Source: Candidatus Villigracilis affinis (GTDB taxonomy: Bacteria > Chloroflexota > Anaerolineae > Anaerolineales > Villigracilaceae). Taken from it: DNA of 64,000 nt. This document shows, in pieces, positions 8,778 through 18,146 of the stretch. A model generated the notes under the pieces. The model ran no database searches, was not told the DNA's origin, and worked only from the letters and a program-made list of their open reading frames with translations. How positions within the stretch are numbered: the stretch's first letter is position 1; each line of letters starts with the position of its first letter. The position numbers and the translations under genes were made by a program. The DNA lies in NCBI GenBank assembly GCA_016718275.1, contig JADKEA010000020.1, forward strand, positions 1-64,000, written 5' to 3'.

Positions 8778-11475
8778 ATGACCGTTCCTGCCATGATCCC
8801 CACCAAGATCAATATTCCCCGCCCGCGCATGGACGTGGTCATGCGTCCGCGCATTTTCCACATCCTCGATGAAGGCTGGGACGCGCCCACGGCGTTGACC
8901 CTGATCTCTGCCCCCGCAGGTTCTGGCAAGACCACCCTGCTTGTCAACTGGCTGCAAAACAGAGACCGTAAAGCGGCATGGTTTTCCCTGGGAGATGGGG
9001 ATGATTTATTTCCGCGTTTTATTTCGTATTTTATCGCCTCGCTTCAATCGTTGGAACCTTCGCTGGGGAGGTCCACAGCAAAGGCTCTCACAGGCGGTGA
9101 TGGACAAACTCCGCAAAGTGAAGCGATCATTGCCAGCCTGTTGAAAGATCTCGCGGCGATACAACATCCCATCGCGCTGGTGTTGGAAGATTATCACTTC
9201 ATCAAATCCCCCGAGATTCACCGCTTCGTAGCCGAAATCGCCGAACATACCCAACCGTATCTGCGGTTGTTCATCACCTCTCGCAGTGACCCATCCTTGC
9301 CGCTGGCGAGATGGCGGGTGCGCCATCAACTTGTGGAGATCCGTTCCAGCGATTTGCAATTTACGGCACAGGAGGCGGGCGAATTTCTACACCGCGTGAT
9401 GAAGATCGACCTGTCTTCTGCCGAATTGGTAACCCTCCAAAAGCAGACGGAGGGCTGGGCGGCTGGTTTACAACTGGCGGCCCTATCCATACGCAACCGA
9501 AAACAGCCAAGCGCGGACTGGTCATGGGGAGATGGCAGCCGCAATCTCTCCGATTATTTGATGGCCGAAGTGCTCGGGCAATTGTCTCCTGAAAAACAGG
9601 ATTTCCTCCTGCAAACCTCTCTCGTTGCCCGATTCAGCGCTGCCTTGTGTAACGCGTTGACAGGATTAAAGCAACAGCCAAAGCGTTTTGGAAGAACTGG
9701 ATTCGGAGAATCTGTTCCTTGTTTCACTGGATGACTCCCGCGAGTGGTTTCGTTTTCATCACCTGTTCGCAGATTTTCTTTACAAACAAGCACTGACAAA
9801 ATATCCCGCGGAAAGAATTCGGGCGTTGAATCAACGTGCCGCCCGCTGGCTGGCTGGGCAGAGATATGTGACCGAAGCCATCGAACACGCCCTCGCTGCG
9901 CAGGACTATGAATTTGCCGCAGCGCTGATCGGCCCGCAATCACAGGAATGGATGCGCCGCGGCGAAGTTGCCACCATCCTTCAAAAGATGAAACAATTGC
10001 CCGATGAGATCGTCCGCAAAAGCGCGGGACTTTGCATTTGGTATGGCTGGGTGTATTCGCTTGGTGATTCGCCGCAACTGGCCGATCTATGGTCAGACCG
10101 CGCTGAGGCGGTCCTTTCACCTGATCTACAAACCGTCATGACCGACCCTGTAAAATTCGGCCCTGAACTTTGCAACGCATATGCACAGATCCTGGCGATT
10201 CGCGCAACAACTGCACGGCATCAACGCGATTATCAAACCTCAGTGAAACTTGGTGAACAGGCTTTGAAGATCGTGCCTGATGGCAACATCCATTTGCTGA
10301 CGATCGTATCGGCGGGGCTGTCCACTTCGCTGATCGAGGTGGGGGATTATGTACAGGCAGATTCCGTAACAAGCTCCACGCGGCACATGGCCTATCAAAC
10401 AGGGCATTCTTTCATCGCGTTTTCCATGCTGATGAATGAGTCGGCGCTTGCCATGCTGCGCGGACAACTGCATAAAGTGTACGAAGTTTCCACAGAGGCC
10501 CTGCGCCTTACGGAAACCGAATCCATGCAGCACCTCTCGTTTATTCCGCATGTTCACCTGGGGTGGGTGAATTATCTCTGGAACAAATTGCCCGAGTCGC
10601 GACAGCATACTGCGTTGGGCAACCACAATCCAAATTTCAAGGAATACCCGACGAGCAGCATCATGGCGTATCTTAACCTTGCCATGCTGTATCAGGCCGA
10701 GGGTGAATTTTTACAGGCGCAGGATGCTCTTGAGAAGGCGCGCCGTTTTGCGCACAAATATCATTTTGCCGATCTGCATGAGCGTGCAAAAGGTTTGCAG
10801 GCGCTGTACCAGTTGTCGGCGGGGAAGATCGAAGCAGTGGCACGTTGGGCAAAATCCAGCGGCTGGGATTCCTTCGATCCCGTTCGGTCAGGTCCGCTTT
10901 TTAATGACGAATCATTTTATGCATCCTGCCGATATCGAATCGCATTGGCGAAGCCGACCGAATATCAAAAGGTGGGCGCGTTGCTTGAATGGCGGTTGGG
11001 CGATGCCGAATCGCAAAATCGGGTGGGCGTGATTCTTGAAGTGCGTTTGTTGCAGGTTTGTTTGCATCAGGCACAGGGAGAGAGCGAGGCGGCGCTGGCG
11101 GCGTTGGTTCAGGCTTTGGCGTTGGCTGAGTCTGAAACTTTCATTCGTCCATTTCTTGATGCGGGTGAAGAGGTCGAAGCCTTGCTGCGACATGTACCGC
11201 GCTCGCATCCCACGCGCGCATTCGCGCAAACCATCCTTGCCAATGTCCCAACCCAGAAAACACAACGATCGCATGTATTGATCGAGCCGCTCAACGAACA
11301 GGAACTTGGAATCTTGCGGCTGATGGCGCAGGGATTTTCGAATCCTGAGATCGCGCAGAAGCGTTCGCTGGCGGTCAGCACTGTGCGCTGGTATGTCAAA
11401 CATATTTATCGAAAACTTGGGGTGCATAATCGCACACAGGCCGCGGCGCAGGCGCGTGAGATGAGACTTCTCTAA
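8778..11475 (+). CDS. MalT-like LuxR-family ATP-dependent regulator (one frameshift)
   Basis: A large STAND-type regulator of about 900 residues: KINIPRPRMDVVMRPR at the N-terminus, a Walker A motif SAPAGSGKTTLLVNWL, a Walker B-like segment HPIALVLEDYHFI, a sensor region LRLFITSRSDPSLPLARWR, a helical tetratricopeptide-like middle (about residues 420-820), and a C-terminal LuxR helix-turn-helix (LNEQELGILRLMAQGFSNPEI and VSTVRWYVKHIYRKLGVHNR). The frame breaks near 9664-9668, between LCNALTG and VLEELDSENLFL, by a single base near AAA. Both halves align with one protein, so a base error or recent mutation is likely. ATG 8778 is the chosen start; a second ATG lies at 8793. Two lipoprotein genes follow and may be targets. 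Confidence 0.85.
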
Positions 11476-11512
11476 TTGGATTTCCCCCCAATTGGAGGGC
11501 GACTTTTTGAAG

Positions 11513-13099
11513 ATGCGCCGATATATTGGGAATATGCGCATCTTATCCTTGACCTTTGTCCTGCTCTGTCTTCTGACGGCTTGTACAAGCCCGACAGCGA
11601 TTCCCACACCCATTCCAAGCCCAACCGCCACGCCCCAGCCATTGACGGGGGAGTGGATCGGCACCGCCGCCAAGCCCGATGGCTCCACTGCATCGGTCAT
11701 CTTGAATTTCGATGAGGCCTCTCCCGAGTTGACCATCGAACCGTTGACCCGCAAATGGAAACTGGCATTGAAACAGGAAGGCGAAAGGATCAGTCTTTCA
11801 ACTGAGGGCCGTACCCTCGACCCGTTCAAGAAGATCGAATTCAGCGGCACGGCGGAAAACGGGAGCATCACTGGCAATATCACCTGGGATGGACATGCAA
11901 GCCAGACTCATTTCATTCAACTGGTCTCTGTGACAGAGGAAATTCTTGCCGAATACGAAGGTGTCTATCGTTTTGATTCGGGGCGGGCCTTGAGCATCAT
12001 CGTCAGCCCTGAATTCTCATCCAGCGGACTTGAATACTTCGGCAGATCGCTGATGATGACAGATTTCGAAAACGGCGACCTGCGCAGTTTGTATGCGTTG
12101 GATGATTCCACTTTTGTGGTTGGAGTGCAGCGCGTGGTGGGTGCTCCCTTTGATGGACGAATTCAATTCATGAAAGACGAGCAGGGGAATATTGAAGGCT
12201 TGATGTGGTGGGAAACCCCGAATGACATTCTTTCTTCGCCTGTGCCTTCCGAGTATGCGGCGCGAGTCCCTCTTGTGATTGATGATGGCGTCAGCTACCT
12301 CAGCGCAGATGGAACGAAACTGGTGGGACGGCTCACCATGCCCGTATCGGCGGGTCCGCATGCAGCGTTTGTGATGCCGCATGGTTCCGAAGCGGGGACA
12401 CGCGATAACTTCGGCGCGAAAGTAACGGCGCATTATTTTCTCAGCCGCGGAATCGCCACTTTGAATTATGACAAGCGCGGTGTGGGCGATTCTGAGGGGA
12501 TCTATCATGAGAGCGCCGATGCTGCAAATTTGAGAAATCTGGCAGCGGATGCGAATGCCGGGGTCGAGTATCTGCTCACCCGTCCAGAAATAGATGCGCA
12601 GCGAATCGGTTTGATCGGTGGGAGTCAGGCAGGTTGGTTGATTCCGATCGCTGTAGCTGAATCCGAACATGTTTCTTTTTTTGTAATTATTTCAGGCCCT
12701 GTGGCATCCACGTTACAGGAAAACATATTTAGTAACTACACCAATGACGGCGAATCGTCGGAGAATTATGACGATGAGGAGATCACCCGCAAGCTGCGTA
12801 GTTTGGGCTTCGGTGGGTTTAACCCGATCCCGTACCTTGCCGAATTGACACAACCCGGCCTGTGGTTATGGGGCGGCGTGGATAAAAGCGTGCCTGTCAC
12901 CTTCAGCAGGGAAAATTTGCAGGTTCTGATCGATGGCGGTAAGGATAATTTCGAATATCAAGTTTTCCCGAGTTCCGATCATGGTTTGAACGTCACTCCC
13001 AATGGGCTCTTCTCGGAAATGCCTTATTCACCCGGGCTGGCGTTATACGGTCCGCTGACGGAATGGCTCGCAAAAAATAACATCTCTGCAAAGGAATAA
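11513..13099 (+). CDS. Lipoprotein with alpha/beta hydrolase domain
   Basis: About 528 residues. The start region reads MRRYIGNMRILSLTF then VLLCLLTAC, a lipoprotein signal with lipobox LTAC; an internal ATG at 11534 gives a shorter signal and is also possible. A proline/threonine-rich linker follows, then a domain of beta strands (about 45-250), then an alpha/beta hydrolase of the dienelactone-hydrolase/S9-like type: FVMPHGSEAGTRDNF, LNYDKRGVGDSEG, the nucleophile elbow IGGSQAGWL, acid WGGVDKSVP and base SSDHGLN. The catalytic Ser-Asp-His set is complete. It probably acts outside the cell on an ester or peptide substrate. It begins 38 bases after the LuxR regulator stop and ends four bases before the next lipoprotein gene. 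Confidence 0.85.
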   Translation: MRRYIGNMRILSLTFVLLCLLTACTSPTAIPTPIPSPTATPQPLTGEWIGTAAKPDGSTASVILNFDEASPELTIEPLTRKWKLALKQEGERISLSTEGRTLDPFKKIEFSGTAENGSITGNITWDGHASQTHFIQLVSVTEEILAEYEGVYRFDSGRALSIIVSPEFSSSGLEYFGRSLMMTDFENGDLRSLYALDDSTFVVGVQRVVGAPFDGRIQFMKDEQGNIEGLMWWETPNDILSSPVPSEYAARVPLVIDDGVSYLSADGTKLVGRLTMPVSAGPHAAFVMPHGSEAGTRDNFGAKVTAHYFLSRGIATLNYDKRGVGDSEGIYHESADAANLRNLAADANAGVEYLLTRPEIDAQRIGLIGGSQAGWLIPIAVAESEHVSFFVIISGPVASTLQENIFSNYTNDGESSENYDDEEITRKLRSLGFGGFNPIPYLAELTQPGLWLWGGVDKSVPVTFSRENLQVLIDGGKDNFEYQVFPSSDHGLNVTPNGLFSEMPYSPGLALYGPLTEWLAKNNISAKE

Positions 13100-13103
13100 A
13101 TTG

Positions 13104-14198
13104 ATGAAAAAATTTATTGTGCTTTTTCTGGCTCTTACACTGATCGCCTGTGCCGCCCCCGCTACGGAAGCGATTCCCCCGACGGAAGAACCCACGCCGC
13201 CGCCTGCAACGGTCACTGCAATTCCCCCAACCGCAACTGCGGAGCCGCAGTCGTTCTTCAAAGTGTTTGGAGAGGAACCCATCGTTTCCAAAGGTGAGTC
13301 GGGCACCTGGGATGACCGCTACACCGACCCCGGCGCTGTGGTCTTTTATGATGGCGTCTTTCACATGTTCCGCAATGGCTTCCGTGGGTATCCTGCTGAA
13401 TCGCAGGTGGGCTATGTCACCTCAACAGATGGTTACACTTGGACGAAGCAGGGCGCTGACCCCGTATTCCTGACAAAGGATGTGCCTTATGCCAAGGTGG
13501 CGATGTTCGCATCCAGCGCGATGGTTGAAGACGATGGCACCTGGGTGCTGTATTTTTACACCGTTGATTCGATGAACTTTCCCGCCGACGGCGTGATCGG
13601 GCGGGCAACCGCTCCCGGTCCCAACGGTCCGTGGGTGCCCGATGCCGAGCCTGTGCTCAGGCCAGGGTCTGCGCGCGAGTGGGATTCGAGAAATGTGATC
13701 GCGCCGCATGTCATCAAGATTGAGGATGGCTACAGGATGTACTACAGCGGAACGGATGGAATGGGTGGATCACAAATTGGCATGGCCACCTCCAGCGATG
13801 GAATTCAATGGACGAAATACAACGACCCCGCCACCACGGAAGTTAAGTATCAGGAGAGCGACCCCGTGCTTTTGCTCGGTGAAAAAGACAGTTGGGAATC
13901 AGATCAGGTGCATCAACCGCGTGTCTTTCCAAATGGAGAGGGATGGGTGATGATCTATCGAGGGTCGAACAAAAACAAAGCCAACATGGGGCTGGGCATT
14001 GCCAGTAGCGATGATGGCATTCACTGGAGCAAGTCCGCACTTAATCCCGTCTTTTTGCCCACCGAGATCAAAGGCGCGTATCAATTCTGGTTTCACAATG
14101 TATTGCTCGTAGACGACACCTTTTTCGTTTTCATCGAAGGCGATATCAATCAGCGGACACAAATTTATCTGGCGACTTATGAAGGCGGGATGCCATAA
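13104..14198 (+). CDS. Lipoprotein with five-bladed beta-propeller (GH43/GH32-like fold)
   Basis: A 364-residue protein from ATG 13104 (a TTG precedes it). MKKFIVLFLALTLIAC is a lipoprotein signal, followed by a P/T-rich linker. Repeated blades then appear: DPGAVVFYDGVFHMFRNGF, SSAMVEDDGTWVLYFYTVD, APHVIKIEDGYRMYYSG, IGMATSSDGIQWTK, QPRVFPNGEGWVMIYRG and GIASSDDGIHWSKS. The xxSxDGxxWTK motif at blade ends is typical of glycoside-hydrolase-like propellers of the GH43/GH32/GH130 type. A catalytic set cannot be confirmed by eye, so substrate and activity are open. It is in one operon with the hydrolase lipoprotein upstream. Confidence 0.75.
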   Translation: MKKFIVLFLALTLIACAAPATEAIPPTEEPTPPPATVTAIPPTATAEPQSFFKVFGEEPIVSKGESGTWDDRYTDPGAVVFYDGVFHMFRNGFRGYPAESQVGYVTSTDGYTWTKQGADPVFLTKDVPYAKVAMFASSAMVEDDGTWVLYFYTVDSMNFPADGVIGRATAPGPNGPWVPDAEPVLRPGSAREWDSRNVIAPHVIKIEDGYRMYYSGTDGMGGSQIGMATSSDGIQWTKYNDPATTEVKYQESDPVLLLGEKDSWESDQVHQPRVFPNGEGWVMIYRGSNKNKANMGLGIASSDDGIHWSKSALNPVFLPTEIKGAYQFWFHNVLLVDDTFFVFIEGDINQRTQIYLATYEGGMP

Positions 14199-14207
14199 GT
14201 GGAAATG

Positions 14208-14240
14208 ACAGTGGACGGTAGATGGTCTACCGTCCACTGT
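14208..14240. terminator. Bidirectional hairpin terminator
   Basis: A perfect 15-bp inverted repeat, ACAGTGGACGGTAGA and TCTACCGTCCACTGT, with loop TGG. It sits between the stop of the propeller lipoprotein gene and the stop of the convergent thiolase gene. It has no clear T run, but its length and position suit a shared transcription barrier. Confidence 0.7.
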
Positions 14241-15401
14241 CTAATCAAGTCTTTGCAAGATATGACTGACCGCCGTGGCGGCTGGCCCGCCGAGGGATTG
14301 GATCAGCGCAGTGGTTGCGCCTGCGATCTGGTTCGCCTCTGCCTGACCTCGTAACTGGATCGCCGCTTCGACGGCCTGATACACCCCGGAAGCGCCGCCA
14401 GGGAAGCCGCGCGCTTTCATGCCGCCCATCGTGGCGCAGGGGATTTTTCCTTTCAACCCAATCGAACCATCGGCGGCGAGTTTCCAGCCTTTGCCTTTGA
14501 TGGCGAATCCAACCGCTTCGAGCTGCAGGGCGGCGTAAATGCTGAACATGTCGTGATATTCGAAGAAGTTGATCTGATCGAGTACGATGCCCGCCTGCTT
14601 CATGGCTTTGCCTGCGGAGAGTTGTGCCGTGTCAAAATACAGCATGTCTTTTCTGTCGTGCAATGCCAGCGTGTCTGATGAGGCGGCGGAGCCAGCGATC
14701 TTTACGAGCTGACTCTTCCAATTGGACGGAAGCAGGTCACGGCGAGTCAGAACGAGCGCGGCAGCGCCATCCGCATTGGGGGCCATGTCAAACATGTTGA
14801 GCGGTTCGCTGACCATTTCCGCTTTGGCGTAGGTTTCGGGTTTGATGGCTTTGCGGAACATGGCATTTTTATTTGCGACGCCGTTGGCGTGCGCGGTGAG
14901 CGCGAAGCCCGCGAAACCATCGGCGGGGACATCGTTCTCGTGCATGTAGCGTTTCATCAAAAGCGCGGCTTGTGATGTGGGAGTCATACCCTGCACGGCT
15001 TCAAAATCGGAATCACTGGTAGTGGCGAGGGCTTCATCCACTTCGGAGCCGACCATATCTGTAAATTTTTCAACACCGACGATGAGCGCCACATCCACCA
15101 TGCCGCTTGCGATGGCAAGATACCCCTGACGAAGCGCCGCCCCGCCTGATGCGCCCGCCGCTTCGACAGTAACGGCTTCGATGCCGCCCAGCCCCGCATA
15201 ATCTGCCAGCAGCGCACCGACATGCGCCTGATGCGAAAGATTCGGCGCGAGCATATTGCCCACAAACAATGCCTGCGGCTTGAGTCCGCCTGCATCTTGA
15301 ATGGCGGCATGAATGGCATCATAGGCCAGATCACGCAAACCGATCTCCCAATGTTCCCCAACTTCTGTTTGTCCAATTCCTGCGATTACGACGTCTGTCA
15401 T
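14241..15401 (-). CDS. Archaeal-type (SCP2-like) thiolase homologue lacking the catalytic Cys and His
   Basis: A 386-residue thiolase of the type that partners archaeal HMG-CoA synthase (MTDVVIAGIGQTEVGEHWE at the start, VEKFTDMVG, LALHDRKDM, FEYHDMF). Key positions differ from active members: the nucleophile segment reads VEAAGASGGAA where family members have a Cys in place of the first Gly of GASGG; the GHPxGATG motif reads GFPGGASG, so the activating His is Phe; and the NxSGG and HNxGG segments read ATMGG and QSLGG. The His of HDxF remains. This looks like a protein with lost or changed condensing activity, perhaps a structural partner of HMG-CoA synthase encoded upstream on the same strand. 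Three separate sites differ, so a single base error cannot explain it. Start ATG 15401. Confidence 0.8.
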   Translation of the reverse strand: MTDVVIAGIGQTEVGEHWEIGLRDLAYDAIHAAIQDAGGLKPQALFVGNMLAPNLSHQAHVGALLADYAGLGGIEAVTVEAAGASGGAALRQGYLAIASGMVDVALIVGVEKFTDMVGSEVDEALATTSDSDFEAVQGMTPTSQAALLMKRYMHENDVPADGFAGFALTAHANGVANKNAMFRKAIKPETYAKAEMVSEPLNMFDMAPNADGAAALVLTRRDLLPSNWKSQLVKIAGSAASSDTLALHDRKDMLYFDTAQLSAGKAMKQAGIVLDQINFFEYHDMFSIYAALQLEAVGFAIKGKGWKLAADGSIGLKGKIPCATMGGMKARGFPGGASGVYQAVEAAIQLRGQAEANQIAGATTALIQSLGGPAATAVSHILQRLD

Positions 15402-15434
15402 TTTTTTATAATTCCTGTATTTCAAAAACCTGGA

Positions 15435-15927
15435 TCACTTCCAAAATTGAAACCATGACTTGCTTTCGGTTTTGGTCTTGCCAGCCGTTTTTGCACTGCC
15501 GCCTGTGATCGTTCTAACACTGGCTTTGTAATCTTTCAGGAAATGCCAGTTGATGTTTACATAATCCAATTCGCCTGCGCGAACTTTATCCCAGTTTTGC
15601 AGGGTTTCTTTCGCCACGTTTTTTCGGGGCGTGATGACCGCTTCCGTTTTTTTCGTCAATGATCTTTTGCAACAGGCCAGCGTGGTAATTGACCCATTCT
15701 TCAACAGCCTGCGGCTGCTGCGCGCGCAGACTGCCCAATAATTGGTTTAACTCTGCCCTTGCTGCCTTACTATCCTCTTTGAGTTTCTCGATCAATTCCT
15801 GCGCCTGCTTTGCCTGGGCGGGGTTTGGTTTTCCGTAACTAAGATAGTCAGAGCGGTCTCCCGCTTCGTATTCAGAATCTTCGATCTTCTGGCGCAGGGT
15901 TTCAAGCTGAATGGTTTCAGGTAACAT
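15435..15927 (-). CDS. Hypothetical coiled-coil protein (frameshift in a 7-base run)
   Basis: One gene appears to be split by a slip in a run of seven T on the plus strand (15647-15653). Up to the run the protein reads MLPETIQLETLRQKIEDSEY, then a charged helical region (QAKQAQELIEKLKEDSKAA) and VEEWVNYHAGLLQKIIDEK. In the other frame it goes on with TEAVITPRKNVAKETLQNW and YVNINWHFLKDYKASV, then a Lys-rich end. Corrected length is about 163 residues. GGAG lies before ATG 15927. I do not recognise the family. It sits between the thiolase and the acetylxylan-esterase-like gene. Confidence 0.6.
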
Positions 15928-15953
15928 GTTTTTTTTCTCCGTGTTCGAAAGGG

Positions 15954-16940
15954 TTATTTCCAGATATTCTTCAAGAATTTCAACTTCTCAAGATCGTGAA
16001 AACTTTGTCCGCCTTCGTGGCCGTTGTAGGTGTAGACCTTGATATCTTTTTCGCCAGCCCAATGATTGAAGGCCGCGTACACCGTCGAAGGCGGGCAGAC
16101 CTGATCCATCAAGCCAGTGGAAAATAAAGTTTTGGCTTTGGCCCGCGCGGAAAAATTGACTCCGTCAAAATAGGAAAGCGTGTTGAAAACATTCTCTACT
16201 TTGTCGCGATGGATATGGCAATACTCTGCGATTTCTTTATATGGATAGGAATCCACCAACTCGGTTGCGCGGCGATAATGACACAGGAAGGGCACATCGG
16301 GCATGGCCACGGCGACATCGGGGACAAGCCCTGCCGCGGCGATGGAGATTCCTCCGCCTTGAGAGCCGCCTGTCACTGCGACACGCGCTTCATCCACTTC
16401 GGGATGACTGCGTGCTGCTTCGATGGCACGCACAGCGTCGGTGAAGACTCTGCGATAGTAATAGTGCTGCGGATCAAGAATGCCCTTGGTCATGCTGCCT
16501 GGGAAATGAGCATTGCCGCCATCGGAATACAGGTCGGGTGTGTCACCAGAGGACCACGTGCTGCCCTGTCCGCGGGTATCCATGACGAAGTGAGCGTAGC
16601 CTGCGCTGGCCCACAACAGCCAATTGAATCCGAATTGACGTCCGCCGCCGTAGCCGATGAATTCAACGACGACGGGCAGGGGCACAGCGCGCTGTGCCCT
16701 TATGCTTTGTGCGGGGAGAATCAACCAGCCTTTGACGGGTTGTCCGCCAAAGCCATTGAAGGTGACATCGAAGGTTTCCTGCGCAACGAGGCCATACTCC
16801 ACTTTTTCAAATTTTGCATCGAGCGGATACGCCCGCGTTTTATCCAATGTGGATTTCCAGAATGCGTCAAAGTCCGCGGGTTCTTCACGCGTGGGGCGGT
16901 AGTTTTTTAGTTCGGAGAGGGAGAGGTCGAAGAAGGCCAT
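15954..16940 (-). CDS. Acetylxylan esterase / cephalosporin-C deacetylase family hydrolase
   Basis: A 328-residue AXE1-family serine esterase, which removes acetyl groups from oligosaccharides or small esters in the cytoplasm. ATG 16940 gives MAFFDLSLSELKNYRP, the usual family start, so the in-frame upstream ATG at 16985 is rejected. Motifs: FIGYGGGR (oxyanion region), DTRGQGSTWSSGDT, nucleophile elbow VTGGSQGGGIS, the acid in GLMDQVCPPSTVYAA and the base in NGHEGGQ. The full Ser-Asp-His set is present. A heptad-repeat array fills the region between its start and the HMG-CoA synthase stop. Confidence 0.93.
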   Translation of the reverse strand: MAFFDLSLSELKNYRPTREEPADFDAFWKSTLDKTRAYPLDAKFEKVEYGLVAQETFDVTFNGFGGQPVKGWLILPAQSIRAQRAVPLPVVVEFIGYGGGRQFGFNWLLWASAGYAHFVMDTRGQGSTWSSGDTPDLYSDGGNAHFPGSMTKGILDPQHYYYRRVFTDAVRAIEAARSHPEVDEARVAVTGGSQGGGISIAAAGLVPDVAVAMPDVPFLCHYRRATELVDSYPYKEIAEYCHIHRDKVENVFNTLSYFDGVNFSARAKAKTLFSTGLMDQVCPPSTVYAAFNHWAGEKDIKVYTYNGHEGGQSFHDLEKLKFLKNIWK

Positions 16941-16949
16941 GTCAGTATG

Positions 16950-17019
16950 TAGTGAATAGTGGATAGTGAATAGTGGGTTTTGCAAATCCCATTCACTATC
17001 TCCTATTCCCTATTCCTTT
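16950..17019. repeat. Inverted pair of heptanucleotide repeat arrays
   Basis: Four units on the plus strand (TAGTGAA, TAGTGGA, TAGTGAA, TAGTGGG) run from 16950 to 16977. After a 14-base spacer, four units of the opposite sense follow (TTCACTA, TCTCCTA, TTCCCTA, TTCCTTT) at 16992-17019. The two arrays can pair into a long imperfect hairpin. The unit TAGTGAA also occurs in the hypD-hypE gap. Confidence 0.8.
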
Positions 17020-18101
17020 TATTTCATCGCCAGCTTGCCGCGGAATCTCACATACGTGGCGTAATCAATTTCACTGCGGCGGGCGATGTATTCACGGGTT
17101 GTTGTGGCGAGGTTTTGCTTGGCAGTCACTTTGTCGGTGACAGTGATGTCGAAGGCGTCGGACCCTGCGCCAGAGCCGAAAGAGACGACGAGAATCCTGT
17201 CGCCGGGTTGGGCGATGTCGAGAGTCGCAGTCAAGCCGATCATGGCTGCGCCTGCGTAGGTATTCCCGATGATGGGAACCAAAAGCCCGGGCTCGATCTG
17301 CTCCATCGAAAATCCGAGTTGACCTGCGACGCGCTGCGGAAATTTCGTGTTCGGCTGGTGGAAGATCGCCCACTTGTAATCTTTGGCGGTGGTGCCGCTG
17401 GCTTCCATGAGATGGGTGGCGGCTTCGGTGATGTGTTTGAAGTAGGCGGGCTCGCCCGTGAAACGCATGCCGTGTTCGGGATATTTTTGATATTCGCGCC
17501 GCCAAAAATCGGGCGTGTCGGTTACGTAGGAATAGGACGAATTGATGACCGCCAATGACTCTTCGGCGGGGCCGACAATATACGCGCCGCCGCCCGCTCC
17601 AGCGGTGTATTCGAGCGCGTCGCCGGGCTTGCCTTGCGCAGTGTCCATGCCGATGGCCATGGCGTAATGTCCCATGCCCGAACCAACCAATCCCATCGCA
17701 GCGACGAGGGCTTCGGTGCCTGCTTTGCAGGCGAATTCAAAATCCGCGCCTTGGGTGTTGGGGACGGCGCCGATCGCTTCTGCGACCAACGTTGAAGTTG
17801 GTTTCACCGCATACGGATGCGACTCTGACCCGACCCATACGGCGCGCAGTTCGTGCGGGTCAATTTGAGCGCGCGCCATTGCATTCCGCGCCGCTTCGAT
17901 GGACATGGTGATCACGTCTTCATCGAGCCCGGGCACGGCTTTCTCTTTGATGGGCATTCCGCTGGTCTTGCCTGTCCATACGCGCGCGACTTCCTTTGCA
18001 GGCAGACGGTATCGCGGCACATACGCGCCATAGCCGATAATGCCAACGGGCTTGATGGGTTTGAGGAGGGTGGGAGAGGGATTAGGGTGAGGGGTTGTCA
18101 T
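17019..18101 (-). CDS. Hydroxymethylglutaryl-CoA synthase, archaeal type
   Basis: A 360-residue HMG-CoA synthase of the archaeal subgroup, which joins acetyl-CoA and acetoacetyl-CoA to form HMG-CoA in the mevalonate pathway. Seen: VGIIGYGAYVPRYRLP near the start, EKAVPGLDEDVITM (general-base Glu region), the nucleophile Cys in DFEFACKAGTEAL, HQPNTKFPQRV with the active-site His, and GNTYAGAAMIGL. All expected catalytic residues are present, unlike the nearby thiolase. In archaea this enzyme works in a complex with a thiolase and a DUF35 OB-fold protein; no DUF35 gene is visible here. ATG 18101 follows AAGGAAA. It lies in a minus-strand run with HMG-CoA reductase about 3.6 kb upstream. Confidence 0.95.
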   Translation of the reverse strand: MTTPHPNPSPTLLKPIKPVGIIGYGAYVPRYRLPAKEVARVWTGKTSGMPIKEKAVPGLDEDVITMSIEAARNAMARAQIDPHELRAVWVGSESHPYAVKPTSTLVAEAIGAVPNTQGADFEFACKAGTEALVAAMGLVGSGMGHYAMAIGMDTAQGKPGDALEYTAGAGGGAYIVGPAEESLAVINSSYSYVTDTPDFWRREYQKYPEHGMRFTGEPAYFKHITEAATHLMEASGTTAKDYKWAIFHQPNTKFPQRVAGQLGFSMEQIEPGLLVPIIGNTYAGAAMIGLTATLDIAQPGDRILVVSFGSGAGSDAFDITVTDKVTAKQNLATTTREYIARRSEIDYATYVRFRGKLAMK

Positions 18102-18146
18102 TTAGTTTCCTTGCAGTTTTGTAAAAATGGATTTTGTATCCTTGAC

